NCBI GenBank assembly: GCA_040752295.1
Contig: JBFMFE010000158.1
Location: 1 to 13,075 of the forward strand
Length of the DNA stretch: 13,075 nucleotides
DNA from: JBFMFE01 sp040752295
Lineage (GTDB): Bacteria > UBP15 > UBA6099 > JBFMBQ01
Reading direction: 5' to 3'
Shown here: positions 1-7,270 of the stretch, in pieces
How the letters are laid out: each line of letters begins with the position of its first letter
Position numbering within the stretch: position 1 is the stretch's first letter
Notes under the pieces: model-generated
Database searches by the model: none
The model's input: only the letters and a program-made list of their open reading frames with translations
What the model was told of the DNA's origin: nothing
Position numbers and translations under genes: made by a program

Positions 1-1
1 G

Positions 2-1033
2 ATCCCGGGGGACGGGACGGGACCCGAAGTGATCCGCGAGGCGCTCAAGGTCCTCGACGCCGTGAGCGCGAAGGAAAACTTCAAAATAGAGACGACGCAC
101 TACGACTTCGGCGGCGAACGGTTTCTGCGGAGCGGCGAGACCCTTCCCGACTCCGCGCTCGCGGAACTCCGCGAGCACGACGCCATACTCCTGGGCGCCA
201 TCGGCCACCCGGGCGTCCCCCCGGGCGTGCTCGAACGCGGAATCCTTCTCAAAATCCGGTTCGATCTCGATCTCTACGTCAACCTCAGACCCGTAAAGCT
301 CTACCCGGGCGTCTACACGCCGGTCAAAAACAAGACGCCCTATGACATTGACTTCGTGGTCGTCCGCGAAAACACCGAGGGGCTTTACGTCGGCGAGGGA
401 GGTTTCACCAACAAGGGCACGCCCGACGAGGTGGCGACACAGGTGTCCGTCAACACGCGCCGCGGCGTCGAACGCTGCGTCCGCTTCGCCTTCGAGTTCT
501 GCACGCGGCGGAACAATAAAAGAAAGCTGACCCTCTGCGGGAAAACAAACGTTCTCACTTACGCCTTCGACCTCTGGGACAGAACCTTCAACGAAGTGGC
601 GAAAGAATTCCCCGGCGTGAAAACCGACTACGCGCACGTTGACGCCATCTGCATGTGGATGATCAAAAACCCCGAGTGGTTCGACGTGATCGTCACCGAC
701 AACATGTTCGGGGACATCATCACCGACCTGGGCGCGATCATTCAGGGGGGCATGGGCATCGCCGCCGGCGCCAACCTCCATCCGGGCAAAACCTCCATGT
801 TCGAACCCATCGGGGGGTCAGCGCCGAAGTACGCCGGGAAAAACGCGATAAACCCGCTCGCCGCCGTCTGCGCGGCGCAGATGATGATTGAACACCTCGG
901 CGAAAGCGGCGCCGCCTCGCGCGTCGAAAGCGCCGTCGTCCACGTCCTCCAGCACCACGTCAGGTCCCTTGCGGCGGGCGAGATGGGACACACCACCGCG
1001 GAAGTTGGCGACCTGGTCGCCGAATCCCTCTGA
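2..1033 (+). CDS. leuB: 3-isopropylmalate dehydrogenase, 5' end outside window
   Basis: Catalyses NAD-dependent oxidation and decarboxylation of 3-isopropylmalate, the third dedicated step of leucine synthesis, in the cytoplasm. The frame is open to the left edge and already encodes the family N-terminus IPGDGTGPEV from base 2. The GTG at 29 is therefore internal, and the true start lies a few codons before the window. Family landmarks follow in order: LLKIRFDLDLYVNLRP (substrate arginines), VVRENTEGLYVG (Arg and the catalytic Tyr), CGKTNVL (catalytic Lys), HVDAICM (Asp), DNMFGDIITDLGA (metal-binding Asp pair) and EPIGGSAPKYAGKNAINP (dinucleotide binding). The pattern resembles the actinobacterial-type LeuB I recall (TEGxYxG with VSVNT) more than isocitrate or tartrate dehydrogenases. 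A related beta-decarboxylating dehydrogenase cannot be wholly excluded. An 86-bp gap separates it from the next plus-strand gene, with no clear terminator. Confidence 0.9.
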   Translation: MPGDGTGPEVIREALKVLDAVSAKENFKIETTHYDFGGERFLRSGETLPDSALAELREHDAILLGAIGHPGVPPGVLERGILLKIRFDLDLYVNLRPVKLYPGVYTPVKNKTPYDIDFVVVRENTEGLYVGEGGFTNKGTPDEVATQVSVNTRRGVERCVRFAFEFCTRRNNKRKLTLCGKTNVLTYAFDLWDRTFNEVAKEFPGVKTDYAHVDAICMWMIKNPEWFDVIVTDNMFGDIITDLGAIIQGGMGIAAGANLHPGKTSMFEPIGGSAPKYAGKNAINPLAAVCAAQMMIEHLGESGAASRVESAVVHVLQHHVRSLAAGEMGHTTAEVGDLVAESL

Positions 1034-1119
1034 CGCAGACCCGCGCGCCGGGACCTTCCCCGCACCGGACAACCGCATCGCGCAAAAGCGCGCGAGAAAG
1101 GAACGGGCAAGCCCACCCG

Positions 1120-2508
1120 ATGGAAATCTGCGCCGAGAAAAGACTCGAGCAGGCGATCTCCGGGCGGAAACCCGACCGCGTGCCCGTCTCGCCGCTGTTC
1201 TACTATTTCGCCGCGCGCCAGGCGGGTATCACGCCGGCGGAAATCCTCCGCGAACCCCTCAAGTACCGTGCGGCAATGGACCTGTGCTGGGAAAAGTTCG
1301 GACCGTGGGACGTCTATTACCCCCTCAACGCCGTCAACCGCGACATGATGGCGGTCTCGATACCCATGAAAACCGCCTACCCCGGCAGCGAACTGCCCGA
1401 AAACGAATCCGTCCAGTTCCTCGAAGAAGAGATTATGACGCCCGCCGACTATGACGAACTGCTCGAACCGCTGTTTCCGGTCGAGCCGAAGCGCCTGTGG
1501 AAGGCGCTGCTCCGGGAGTCTCGCGCCTGGCTCAGCATCGCTCGCGGCGCCCTCCGCGGCAGCGACCCCGCCGCTTCACTGTCCCGCATCCGCGCCGGAC
1601 TGCCCGTCCTTTTCAAAACTTCATTCGGCAACCCGCGCGACCCAGCGGCGGAGCTCCGCTCGCTCGCCCTGTTCGCGAAAACACTCGCCGGACTCCTCGC
1701 CGACCCGTCACTGGACGCCGATGTCTCGCTCCGGTACCTCCTGTTTATCCTGCGCATCGCGCGGCGCGCGAGAGAACGCCGCAGCGCGCTCTCGAACGCC
1801 GTCCTCTCGCTCCGCGCCGCTTACAGACAGCTCGATTTCACGCGCGGCGATTTCTCCCGGTGGCTGGACCGCGGCGCGGCGATCCTGTTCGGCATGGGAC
1901 TCGAAGCTCCCTTCGACTCGTTCTCCATGGCGCGCTCCCTCATCCCCTTCTCCACGGACGACCTCTTCAACCGCCCCGAAAAGATAAAGAAATGCTCACT
2001 GATCTCCACCGACTTCTTCCTCGCCATGTCCGAACTCGGCACGACGCTCACCGGCGTCCCCCGCTTCATCCTCGCGTGTCACCGCACCAGCAACGATTTC
2101 GTCTCACCCGAACACTTCCGCGAACTCGCCTTCCCCTCGATCCGGCGGATAACCCTCGGTCTCATCGAACGCGGCATCACTCCCATATTCCACTGCGACG
2201 GCAACTGGAACCTCAACCTCAAGTATCTCGCTCTCCTCCCGGCGGGAAGATGCGTCTTCCAGTTCGACGGAAAGACCGACGTCTTCCTCGCGCGCAGGGT
2301 CCTCGGACCCGAACACTGCGTCTTCGGCGACGTGCCGGCGGCGATGCTCGCACACGGAGACCGCTCCGACGTCGAACGCTGCTGCCGCCGCCTCATCCGG
2401 GAAGTCGGCGCCGACGGCCGCTTCATCCTCGGCGCGGGCTGCGAAGTACCCCCCGACGCGAAACCCGAAAACGTACGCGCCATGCTGTGCGCTCCGTACC
2501 GCGGCTGA
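1120..2508 (+). CDS. Uroporphyrinogen decarboxylase-superfamily protein (URO-D-like, not HemE), with central insertion
   Basis: A 462-residue cytoplasmic protein of the URO-D superfamily, which includes HemE and the cobamide-dependent methyltransferases. The assignment rests on the N-terminal ISGRKPDRVPVSPLFYYF (about residues 13-30), the late GVPRFILACHRTSNDFVSPEHF (about 312-333), FHCDGNWN (357-364), FGDVPAAML (402-410) and the C-terminal GAGCEVPPDAKPENV (438-452). The HemE PxWxMRQAGRY signature is absent, so heme synthesis is unlikely. In related paralogues I recall the HCDGN site reading HFDGNW, whereas MtaA/MtbA carry HxCG as zinc ligands. Here a Cys follows the His, and Cys441 could be a further ligand; that is inference. 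Residues about 125-250 form an Ala/Leu/Arg-rich segment that makes the protein roughly 100 residues longer than usual. The substrate is unknown. A GAAAGGA tract lies about 18 bases before the ATG, which is far for a Shine-Dalgarno. It follows leuB and may be cotranscribed. Confidence 0.8.
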   Translation: MEICAEKRLEQAISGRKPDRVPVSPLFYYFAARQAGITPAEILREPLKYRAAMDLCWEKFGPWDVYYPLNAVNRDMMAVSIPMKTAYPGSELPENESVQFLEEEIMTPADYDELLEPLFPVEPKRLWKALLRESRAWLSIARGALRGSDPAASLSRIRAGLPVLFKTSFGNPRDPAAELRSLALFAKTLAGLLADPSLDADVSLRYLLFILRIARRARERRSALSNAVLSLRAAYRQLDFTRGDFSRWLDRGAAILFGMGLEAPFDSFSMARSLIPFSTDDLFNRPEKIKKCSLISTDFFLAMSELGTTLTGVPRFILACHRTSNDFVSPEHFRELAFPSIRRITLGLIERGITPIFHCDGNWNLNLKYLALLPAGRCVFQFDGKTDVFLARRVLGPEHCVFGDVPAAMLAHGDRSDVERCCRRLIREVGADGRFILGAGCEVPPDAKPENVRAMLCAPYRG

Positions 2509-2520
2509 ACCCGGCATTCC

Positions 2521-2540
2521 GCCGCGGCGCGCTCCGCGGC
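2521..2540. terminator. GC-rich hairpin between convergent genes
   Basis: A perfect 7-bp inverted repeat (GCCGCGG / CCGCGGC, 6-nt loop) fills most of the 33-bp gap between the URO-D-like stop at 2508 and the GT4 stop at 2542. Its position fits a bidirectional transcription stop. Neither strand has a U-tract after it, so it is not a standard intrinsic terminator. Confidence 0.35.
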
Positions 2541-2541
2541 T

Positions 2542-3708
2542 TCACGCACGACCCATCAGTCTCAGGTAATCCGCCTCGAGTTGCTTGATCACAGTCTCAA
2601 GGGAAAATTCACTCTCGATCCTCAACCTCGCCGCTGCGCCCATCCTCGCTCTCAAATCCCGGTCGCCGCACAGGATTACAAGCCTCTTTGCGAACTCCGT
2701 CACGTCGCGCTCCGGCACAAGGAACCCGGTCTCACCCTCGATGACGATTTCGGGTATCCCGGCGTGAATCGTGGACACCACGGGGAGACCCACCGCCCCT
2801 GCCTCGATCAACACCGTAGGGGTTCCCTCCCGGTCGCCTCCGGCGGACGTGACTGAGAACAACGCGAAAACGTGCGCAGCCTCCATGAGGGCGAGAACCT
2901 CATCCCTGCTTCTCATCCCGTGAAACCGGACCGCGTCCCCCAGCCCGAGACGCTCCACCAACTCCCGAACACGCGGGAGCAGGGGTCCGTCTCCCGCAAG
3001 GTCGAGCCGCGCATTGACGCAGGACTTCAAGACCTTCTCAAACGCGCGGACGAGGAACTCAGCGCCCTTTTTTTCCACCATTCGCCCGGCGAACGTTATC
3101 CTTATCTCCTCCCCCGGCGGCTCACTCACCCTGCGCTTCACCCTGCCGGTGTCCACCGCGAGATGGTGAATCAGAATTTTTTCCTCGGGACAGCCCGCTT
3201 CGCACAGCCTCGTTTTCATATCCTGCGAAAGCACGGAAATCGCCCCGCTCCGCGAGAAAAGCTCCCGGTATCCCGCCCTGTAAGCCCTGTCAGTCAAAAG
3301 CGCAGACGCGTCAACGCCGTAGAATGAAGTCATGAGGGGCAGTCCGCCTCTGGTCTTTTCGCTTAAAACGGAGCATCCGACGGGGCCATAATGGGCGTGC
3401 ACCACGTCCGCGCCGGAGCGCCTGAAGGCGCCGGCGTAAAAGGGCGAAAAACCGGCGACCCGCCGAAACGCCGCGTCCGACTTCCTCCGCAGGACGCTTC
3501 GCTCCGCGAGCGAGTAAACCGGTTCGTGGGGAAACATCCGCCGGTTGATCACCGGCTCGTTGGTCACAACCGCCGAGCGGAAATCAGCCGGGTGCGCAAT
3601 CCGGTCGTATATAAAGGTCTCCGTCGCCCTGAGATACGGGACGCACACGTGCGCTACCACCGGAAACCCTTCAGCCCGATTGCCGCCGCGCTTCGACGTA
3701 TTTTTCAT
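2542..3708 (-). CDS. Glycosyltransferase family 4 (GT-B fold)
   Basis: A 388-residue retaining-type glycosyltransferase that probably moves a sugar from a nucleotide-sugar onto a growing surface glycan or lipid. Acceptor and sugar cannot be read from sequence. The N-terminal Rossmann half includes VVHAHYGP (102-109). The C-terminal half begins with ITFAGRMVEKKG (204-215, the donor-phosphate Arg/Lys region), then LAGDGPLL (237-244). It then carries the E(x7)E motif as E294-E302 in REGTPTVLIEAGAVGLPVV, and ends with IVIEGETGFLVP. The layout resembles colanic-acid-type GT4 enzymes, though I cannot name an orthologue. The start is supported by a GAGG tract 7 bases before the ATG. The first 4 bases overlap the 3' end of the GT2 gene upstream (ATGA junction), so the two are likely translationally coupled. 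No signal peptide or membrane helix is evident. Confidence 0.88.
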   Translation of the reverse strand: MKNTSKRGGNRAEGFPVVAHVCVPYLRATETFIYDRIAHPADFRSAVVTNEPVINRRMFPHEPVYSLAERSVLRRKSDAAFRRVAGFSPFYAGAFRRSGADVVHAHYGPVGCSVLSEKTRGGLPLMTSFYGVDASALLTDRAYRAGYRELFSRSGAISVLSQDMKTRLCEAGCPEEKILIHHLAVDTGRVKRRVSEPPGEEIRITFAGRMVEKKGAEFLVRAFEKVLKSCVNARLDLAGDGPLLPRVRELVERLGLGDAVRFHGMRSRDEVLALMEAAHVFALFSVTSAGGDREGTPTVLIEAGAVGLPVVSTIHAGIPEIVIEGETGFLVPERDVTEFAKRLVILCGDRDLRARMGAAARLRIESEFSLETVIKQLEADYLRLMGRA

Positions 3709-4625
3709 CTCAGCGCCTCAAGAACCTCCCTGTCGCTCAAAACCGCCTCCCGCCTCGCGACGACCCTTCGTTCCATCGCGAGCGGGAGCGAACCGAGCGC
3801 CCACACAAAACCCCTGAGGAGCGAGGCGTCGCCGCGCGCAAGACCCATGGCTGTCCTCCACGGCAGAAAAAACCAGTGCTCCGCCCACAACCTGCGGTCG
3901 TGTATGTTTTTCCATATGAAAAGCAGAAGATTTTTCTGCATCAGCGCCTTCAGTCGCGCACGTGAATAGTACCTTCCCGCGGTCGCGGCGCCCTTGTGGT
4001 ACATCACGCTTTCCGGCTCGTACAAGGACTTCCAGCCCCTCTTGTACGCCCTGTAGGTGACGTCGAGGTCCTCGTGGTAGAAAGGGGAAAAAAGCGTATC
4101 GAACCCTCCAAGATCGAGGAATTTACCCCTGTGATACGCCGACTGTCCCCCCAGCGCGTGGGCAGTGCGCCCGGGCGCCTCCGGCGACGCGTAATCGTTC
4201 ACGTACCAGTAGAAACCCCTCGTGTAAACCGCGCGCCGCCTGCAACCCTGTATCGTCGTCCTGTCCCATTGAAACACCTTGCCGGTCACTGAAAAGACCT
4301 TTTCGTCGGAGAAATGCGCGAGGAGAGGGTCAATGAACCCCGGTTCCATCACCATGTCGTTGTTAAGGACGAGGATGACGTCGTTTTTTGCCGCACGGGC
4401 GCCATCGTTAACGGCGAATATCGCCTTGTTTTCGGAAAGCCGCAAGATACGCACTTCGGGAAAATTCCTCTCGAGGAACGCAACGGACCCGTCAGTGCTC
4501 CCGTTGTCAACCACTATGACCTCGTCCCTCATCCCCCTCCTCCTCACCTCCCCTATTACCGAAGGAAAGCACTCGGAAAGTATTTCCTCGCCGTTATAGT
4601 TGGGGATGACGACACTGCAATTCAT
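3705..4625 (-). CDS. Glycosyltransferase family 2 (rhamnosyltransferase-like)
   Basis: A 306-residue GT-A-fold inverting transferase acting at the cytoplasmic face of the membrane. It opens with CSVVIPNYNGEE (3-14), then VIVVDNGSTDGS (36-47, nucleotide binding) and VLVLNNDMV-like residues at 84-92, where NND stands in the metal-binding DxD position. The acceptor side has ALGGQSAYHRGKF (157-169), LGGFDTLFSPFYHEDLDVTY (172-191, catalytic ED at 185-186) and RAYKRGWK. This architecture is common in WbbL-like rhamnosyltransferases; the actual sugar is unknown. It has no Shine-Dalgarno: the ATG is preceded by an A-rich leader (ACAATAAAAA) inside a striking AT-rich spacer, unlike its neighbours. It ends in a 4-bp overlap with the GT4 gene downstream. 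Confidence 0.88.
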   Translation of the reverse strand: MNCSVVIPNYNGEEILSECFPSVIGEVRRRGMRDEVIVVDNGSTDGSVAFLERNFPEVRILRLSENKAIFAVNDGARAAKNDVILVLNNDMVMEPGFIDPLLAHFSDEKVFSVTGKVFQWDRTTIQGCRRRAVYTRGFYWYVNDYASPEAPGRTAHALGGQSAYHRGKFLDLGGFDTLFSPFYHEDLDVTYRAYKRGWKSLYEPESVMYHKGAATAGRYYSRARLKALMQKNLLLFIWKNIHDRRLWAEHWFFLPWRTAMGLARGDASLLRGFVWALGSLPLAMERRVVARREAVLSDREVLEALR

Positions 4626-4725
4626 TTTTTATTGTTTTCAGAAATTGTTGTTTTTGTTTTACAAAAACCAAATTGACTTTGTTTCTGTTTTCAAGAACTA
4701 ATGCGCAGCGCTCTTCGCATCCCAC
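4626..4725. other. AT-rich spacer inside the glycosyltransferase cluster
   Basis: This 100-bp gap separates two same-strand glycosyltransferase genes. The block 4621-4700 has 18 G/C in 80 bases, far below the surrounding genes. It contains poly-T/poly-A tracts and a perfect 8-bp inverted repeat. I see no ORF and no good promoter pair. On the minus strand a TTGAAA occurs near 4693, but no acceptable -10 lies at the right spacing. Confidence 0.6.
4650..4668. repeat. 8-bp perfect inverted repeat in the AT-rich spacer
   Basis: The arms GTTTTTGT (4650-4657) and ACAAAAAC (4661-4668) are separated by TTT. The A/T-rich stem is too weak for a normal intrinsic terminator. It could be a protein-binding site or a weak leader hairpin about 25-45 bases before the GT2 start codon. 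Confidence 0.55.
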
Positions 4726-5868
4726 TTATTCCTTCCGCGCCCCTTCAACGAGTGTGATGTATATGCTTCCTATCCTTTCGGCGATCTTCTTCTCATCGAA
4801 ATCCCTCACTCTTCCCAGGGCGTTTTCGCTGAACGTCTTCCTCAACGCGTCGTTCTCAACGAGCGCCGTCACCTTCCCGCTCAACGCCGCGTGGTCGCCC
4901 GGCGGCACAAGAAAACCCGTAACGCCGTCCTCTATTATCTCCTTCGGACCGCCCGAGTCCGCGGCAACCACCGGAACGCCCGCGGACATCGCCTCGAGGA
5001 CGGAAATCCCCATCGGTTCCTCAAGAGAAGGCAGAACGTAAACGTCCGCCGCGCACAACAGACGCTCCACGTCCTCTCTGTACCCGGGGAAAATCACTCT
5101 TCCCTCAAGCCCCGATTTTTCAGAAAACCCTTTCAATTCCGACTCCATATCCCCCCCGCCCGCAACAACGAAGTACAAGTCCCCCCTCTTCCTCACGCAC
5201 TCCGCTGCGGCGCGAAGGAGAACGTCCAGCCCCTTCTCCCGCGCCAGCCGGGACAGCGTCAGCACCATCACCCCCTCGCCCGGCACGCCGAGTTCCCTCC
5301 TGACCTCAGCCCTCGTTCCCTGCCCCGCCGCGGGCGGAGGCTCGACGCGCACGCCGTTGGGTATGACGACGCACCTTTCATCTTGAATCTTTTCCCTCCG
5401 CACCACCTCCCTCATCACGGCGCCCGACACGCATATGGTAACGTCGAACCGCCGGTTCATAAGCCTGTAAATCCATAAATAAAAAGGATAAGCCGCCGGA
5501 TGGACGCCCGTGTACCGGTCCCTGATAAAGTGCCTCGTGACGACCCGGCGTCCGCACCCCGCCAGCGCGGCGCCCATGAGACCCAAAAAGGTGCTTATCC
5601 CGAGATGGCAGTGAACAACGTCTATCTTCTCGCGGCGTATTATTCCCGCTATCTCAACGGCGGAACTCAAGTCCCACAGACCACGCATGGGTACCACGTG
5701 CACGGGAACCCCTTCACCGGCAAGCTTCCCGAAGAATATCTCCCCGAACGGCGCCGCCACGCGACATTGAAACACATCCCTGTCGAGCGACCTGACCGTC
5801 GCCAGAACACTGCGCTGCGTCCCGTAAAAATCGGAAATGCAGACCACGTGGAGAACGTTTATCCTCAT
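4726..5868 (-). CDS. Glycosyltransferase family 4 (GT-B fold)
   Basis: A 380-residue retaining-type glycosyltransferase, likely acting in the same glycan pathway as its neighbours. It begins INVLHVVCISDFYGTQRSVL, with an FYGTQRS loop where many GT4 enzymes have GGxE or GGAE. DVVHCHLG (83-90), VSGAVMREVV and VIPNGV follow. The C-terminal half has LTLSRLAREKGLDVLL (203-218, with Arg207 and Lys212 placed for donor phosphate) and VVAGGGDM. The E(x7)E motif is E284-E292 in EPMGISVLEAMSAGVPVV. It closes with GGPKEIIEDGVTGFLVP. A TTG six codons upstream would extend the protein, but I prefer the ATG at 5868. It gives the usual GT4 N-terminus and has a weak GACGGA just before it, while the TTG has no ribosome site. 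It lies 39 bases after the aroB stop, probably in the same transcript. Confidence 0.87.
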   Translation of the reverse strand: MRINVLHVVCISDFYGTQRSVLATVRSLDRDVFQCRVAAPFGEIFFGKLAGEGVPVHVVPMRGLWDLSSAVEIAGIIRREKIDVVHCHLGISTFLGLMGAALAGCGRRVVTRHFIRDRYTGVHPAAYPFYLWIYRLMNRRFDVTICVSGAVMREVVRREKIQDERCVVIPNGVRVEPPPAAGQGTRAEVRRELGVPGEGVMVLTLSRLAREKGLDVLLRAAAECVRKRGDLYFVVAGGGDMESELKGFSEKSGLEGRVIFPGYREDVERLLCAADVYVLPSLEEPMGISVLEAMSAGVPVVAADSGGPKEIIEDGVTGFLVPPGDHAALSGKVTALVENDALRKTFSENALGRVRDFDEKKIAERIGSIYITLVEGARKE

Positions 5869-5907
5869 TCCGTCAAACGCCCGCAACGGGAAACCGCTCG
5901 AACGCTT

Positions 5908-7008
5908 TCACGGGCGCAACCGCCGGCGCACCGCCGTCCTCACCAGCGCTTCCGGAACGCCCTCCATCACCACCGACCGCCCGATGCCCCTCAAGAGCAC
6001 GAAACGGCTGCGTCCCCCGCGAAACTTCTTGTCGCGCCGCATGAAATCCATAACGTCGCCGGTGTCAAGCTTCTCGAGACGCCGGGGCAGCCCGGCGCGG
6101 CGCACCGTCTCCTCGACACGAGAAAAGTCATTGCGGGACAACATGCCAAGTTCCATCGAAATCTCCCCGGCGCAGAGCATTCCCACGCCGACGCACTCGC
6201 CGTGCCGGTAACGTCCGTACCCCCCCGCGGCTTCGAAAGCGTGAGCGAACGTGTGCCCGAAATTAAGCTTAGCCCGTATCCCCAGTTCGTCCCTCTCATC
6301 CCTTCCCACGACCATCGCCTTCAACTCGCAGCACCTCTTCACAATGTACGCGACCGCGGCGCGCTCGCGACGGCGAATTTCCTCATGCTTCTCCTCAAGG
6401 TAACGGAAAAGCCCCCCGTCCAGAGCGGCGCCGCACTTTATCACCTCGGCGCAGCCCGCCCTGAACTCGCGCGCCGGAAGAGTGTCCAGGAAATCCAGGT
6501 CTATGATGACCGCCCTGGGCTGGTGGAACGCCCCTACAAGATTCTTCCCCTCCGGCAAATCCACCCCGGTCTTGCCGCCGACGCTCGAATCCACAAACCC
6601 CACCAGCGTCGTCGGAACCTGCACGTACGGAACCCCCCGCCTGTAGGTCGCCGCGACAAAGCCCGCCACATCGCCGACGACCCCGCCGCCGAACGCCGCC
6701 ACGACTACGTCCCTTTCGTCATCGTCCGCGGCGATTTCCCTGAGGAGCCTGCTCCAGATTCCCAGGTTTTTCGCGCGCTCCCCGACGGGCATAAACAGCA
6801 CCCCGACCTCGACCCCCCTCTTCTCCATACCCTCAAGCCACTTACCGAGGTGATGTTCCGCCACGCGCCTCGTGGTTACCACAAAAACCCGGCAGGAACG
6901 GGAAATCGCCTTTATCTCGCGGGGCAGCAACGCGCTCAATCCCATGCCGATGCTTATCGTGTAATCCCTGCCGCCTCCAACTTGTACCGGTATCCTGTAC
7001 ATCAACAT
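5908..7008 (-). CDS. aroB: 3-dehydroquinate synthase
   Basis: Converts DAHP to 3-dehydroquinate, the second step of the shikimate pathway, in the cytoplasm, using NAD and a divalent metal. The NAD-site block FGGGVVGDVAGFVAATY lies at about 106-122 from the chosen start. VPTTLVGFVDSSVGGKTGVD and KNLVGAFHQP follow. The metal ligands are all present: Glu188 in CAEVIKCG, His252 in NFGHTFAHAFE and His269 in YRHGEC. The second His of GHTFAH and a C-terminal RDKK are also kept, which favours true dehydroquinate synthase over valiolone-type sugar-phosphate cyclases. A GTG at 7041 would add 11 residues. I chose the ATG at 7008 because AroB usually begins just before this strand; the ATG at 7002 is also possible. 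No start has a good Shine-Dalgarno. It appears to lead the glycosyltransferase operon. Confidence 0.93.
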   Translation of the reverse strand: MLMYRIPVQVGGGRDYTISIGMGLSALLPREIKAISRSCRVFVVTTRRVAEHHLGKWLEGMEKRGVEVGVLFMPVGERAKNLGIWSRLLREIAADDDERDVVVAAFGGGVVGDVAGFVAATYRRGVPYVQVPTTLVGFVDSSVGGKTGVDLPEGKNLVGAFHQPRAVIIDLDFLDTLPAREFRAGCAEVIKCGAALDGGLFRYLEEKHEEIRRRERAAVAYIVKRCCELKAMVVGRDERDELGIRAKLNFGHTFAHAFEAAGGYGRYRHGECVGVGMLCAGEISMELGMLSRNDFSRVEETVRRAGLPRRLEKLDTGDVMDFMRRDKKFRGGRSRFVLLRGIGRSVVMEGVPEALVRTAVRRRLRP

Positions 7009-7066
7009 GACCGCCGCCGGTCCAGCCGCCGGCTTCGCCACCGTTCACGCACGTGATTTCAACGGA

Positions 7067-7095
7067 ATTTTACACCTGTCCCCGATTTGCAACAA
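7067..7095 (-). promoter_or_regulatory. Candidate sigma70 promoter for the aroB-glycosyltransferase operon
   Basis: Reading the minus strand, TTGTTG (7095-7090) and TAAAAT (7072-7067) are separated by exactly 17 bases. The -10 matches consensus at 5 of 6 positions and the -35 at 3 of 6. Transcription would begin near 7060, upstream of all candidate aroB starts. It lies in the divergent gap shared with the lipoprotein gene. Confidence 0.45.
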
Positions 7096-7235
7096 ACTAT
7101 GGAGCGGTCATTAACGCCCTGCGACATGAATTCCTGCTCATTTATTGCCGCGGCGAAAGGCTTCCGGGCAAGGGCACGCACACGGGCACTGGCGGGTGTC
7201 AACAACCCGTATAACGAAGCACCAGGCAGAAAGGT

Positions 7236-7263
7236 ATGACTTTAAGTTGAAACCGGGTATATT
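7236..7263 (+). promoter_or_regulatory. Candidate promoter of the lipoprotein gene, possibly giving a leaderless mRNA
   Basis: ATGACT (7236-7241) and TATATT (7258-7263) are 16 bases apart, matching the sigma70 hexamers at 4 and 5 of 6 positions. The expected start of transcription is near 7270, at or next to the ATG at 7271. No Shine-Dalgarno precedes that ATG. The rest of the divergent gap (7042-7235) shows no further gene. Confidence 0.4.
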
Positions 7264-7270
7264 AGAATTG

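Noticed and set aside
29..31. GTG as the start of the leuB gene
   Set aside because: The frame continues upstream with IPGDGTGPE, the conserved N-terminal motif, so this codon is internal and the gene is cut by the window edge.
1079..1092. Hairpin CGCGC-AAAA-GCGCG as a terminator between leuB and the URO-D-like gene
   Set aside because: The stem is only 5 bp and is followed by an A/G-rich stretch, not a T-tract.
1497..2588. 363-residue plus-strand frame overlapping the URO-D-like gene
   Set aside because: Extremely Arg/Pro-rich out-of-frame translation of the URO-D-like gene.
5869..5886. TTG start adding six residues to the GT4 gene
   Set aside because: There is no ribosome site before it, and the ATG at 5868 gives the normal GT4 N-terminus.
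5500..7056. 518-residue plus-strand open frame opposite aroB and a GT4 gene
   Set aside because: It is an antisense shadow: Pro/His/Arg-rich, no domain, and it crosses two well-supported genes and their gap.
7145..7270. 42-residue N-terminal extension of the lipoprotein
   Set aside because: It would bury the signal peptide behind a basic, unconserved-looking stretch. The ATG at 7271 gives a proper lipoprotein signal.
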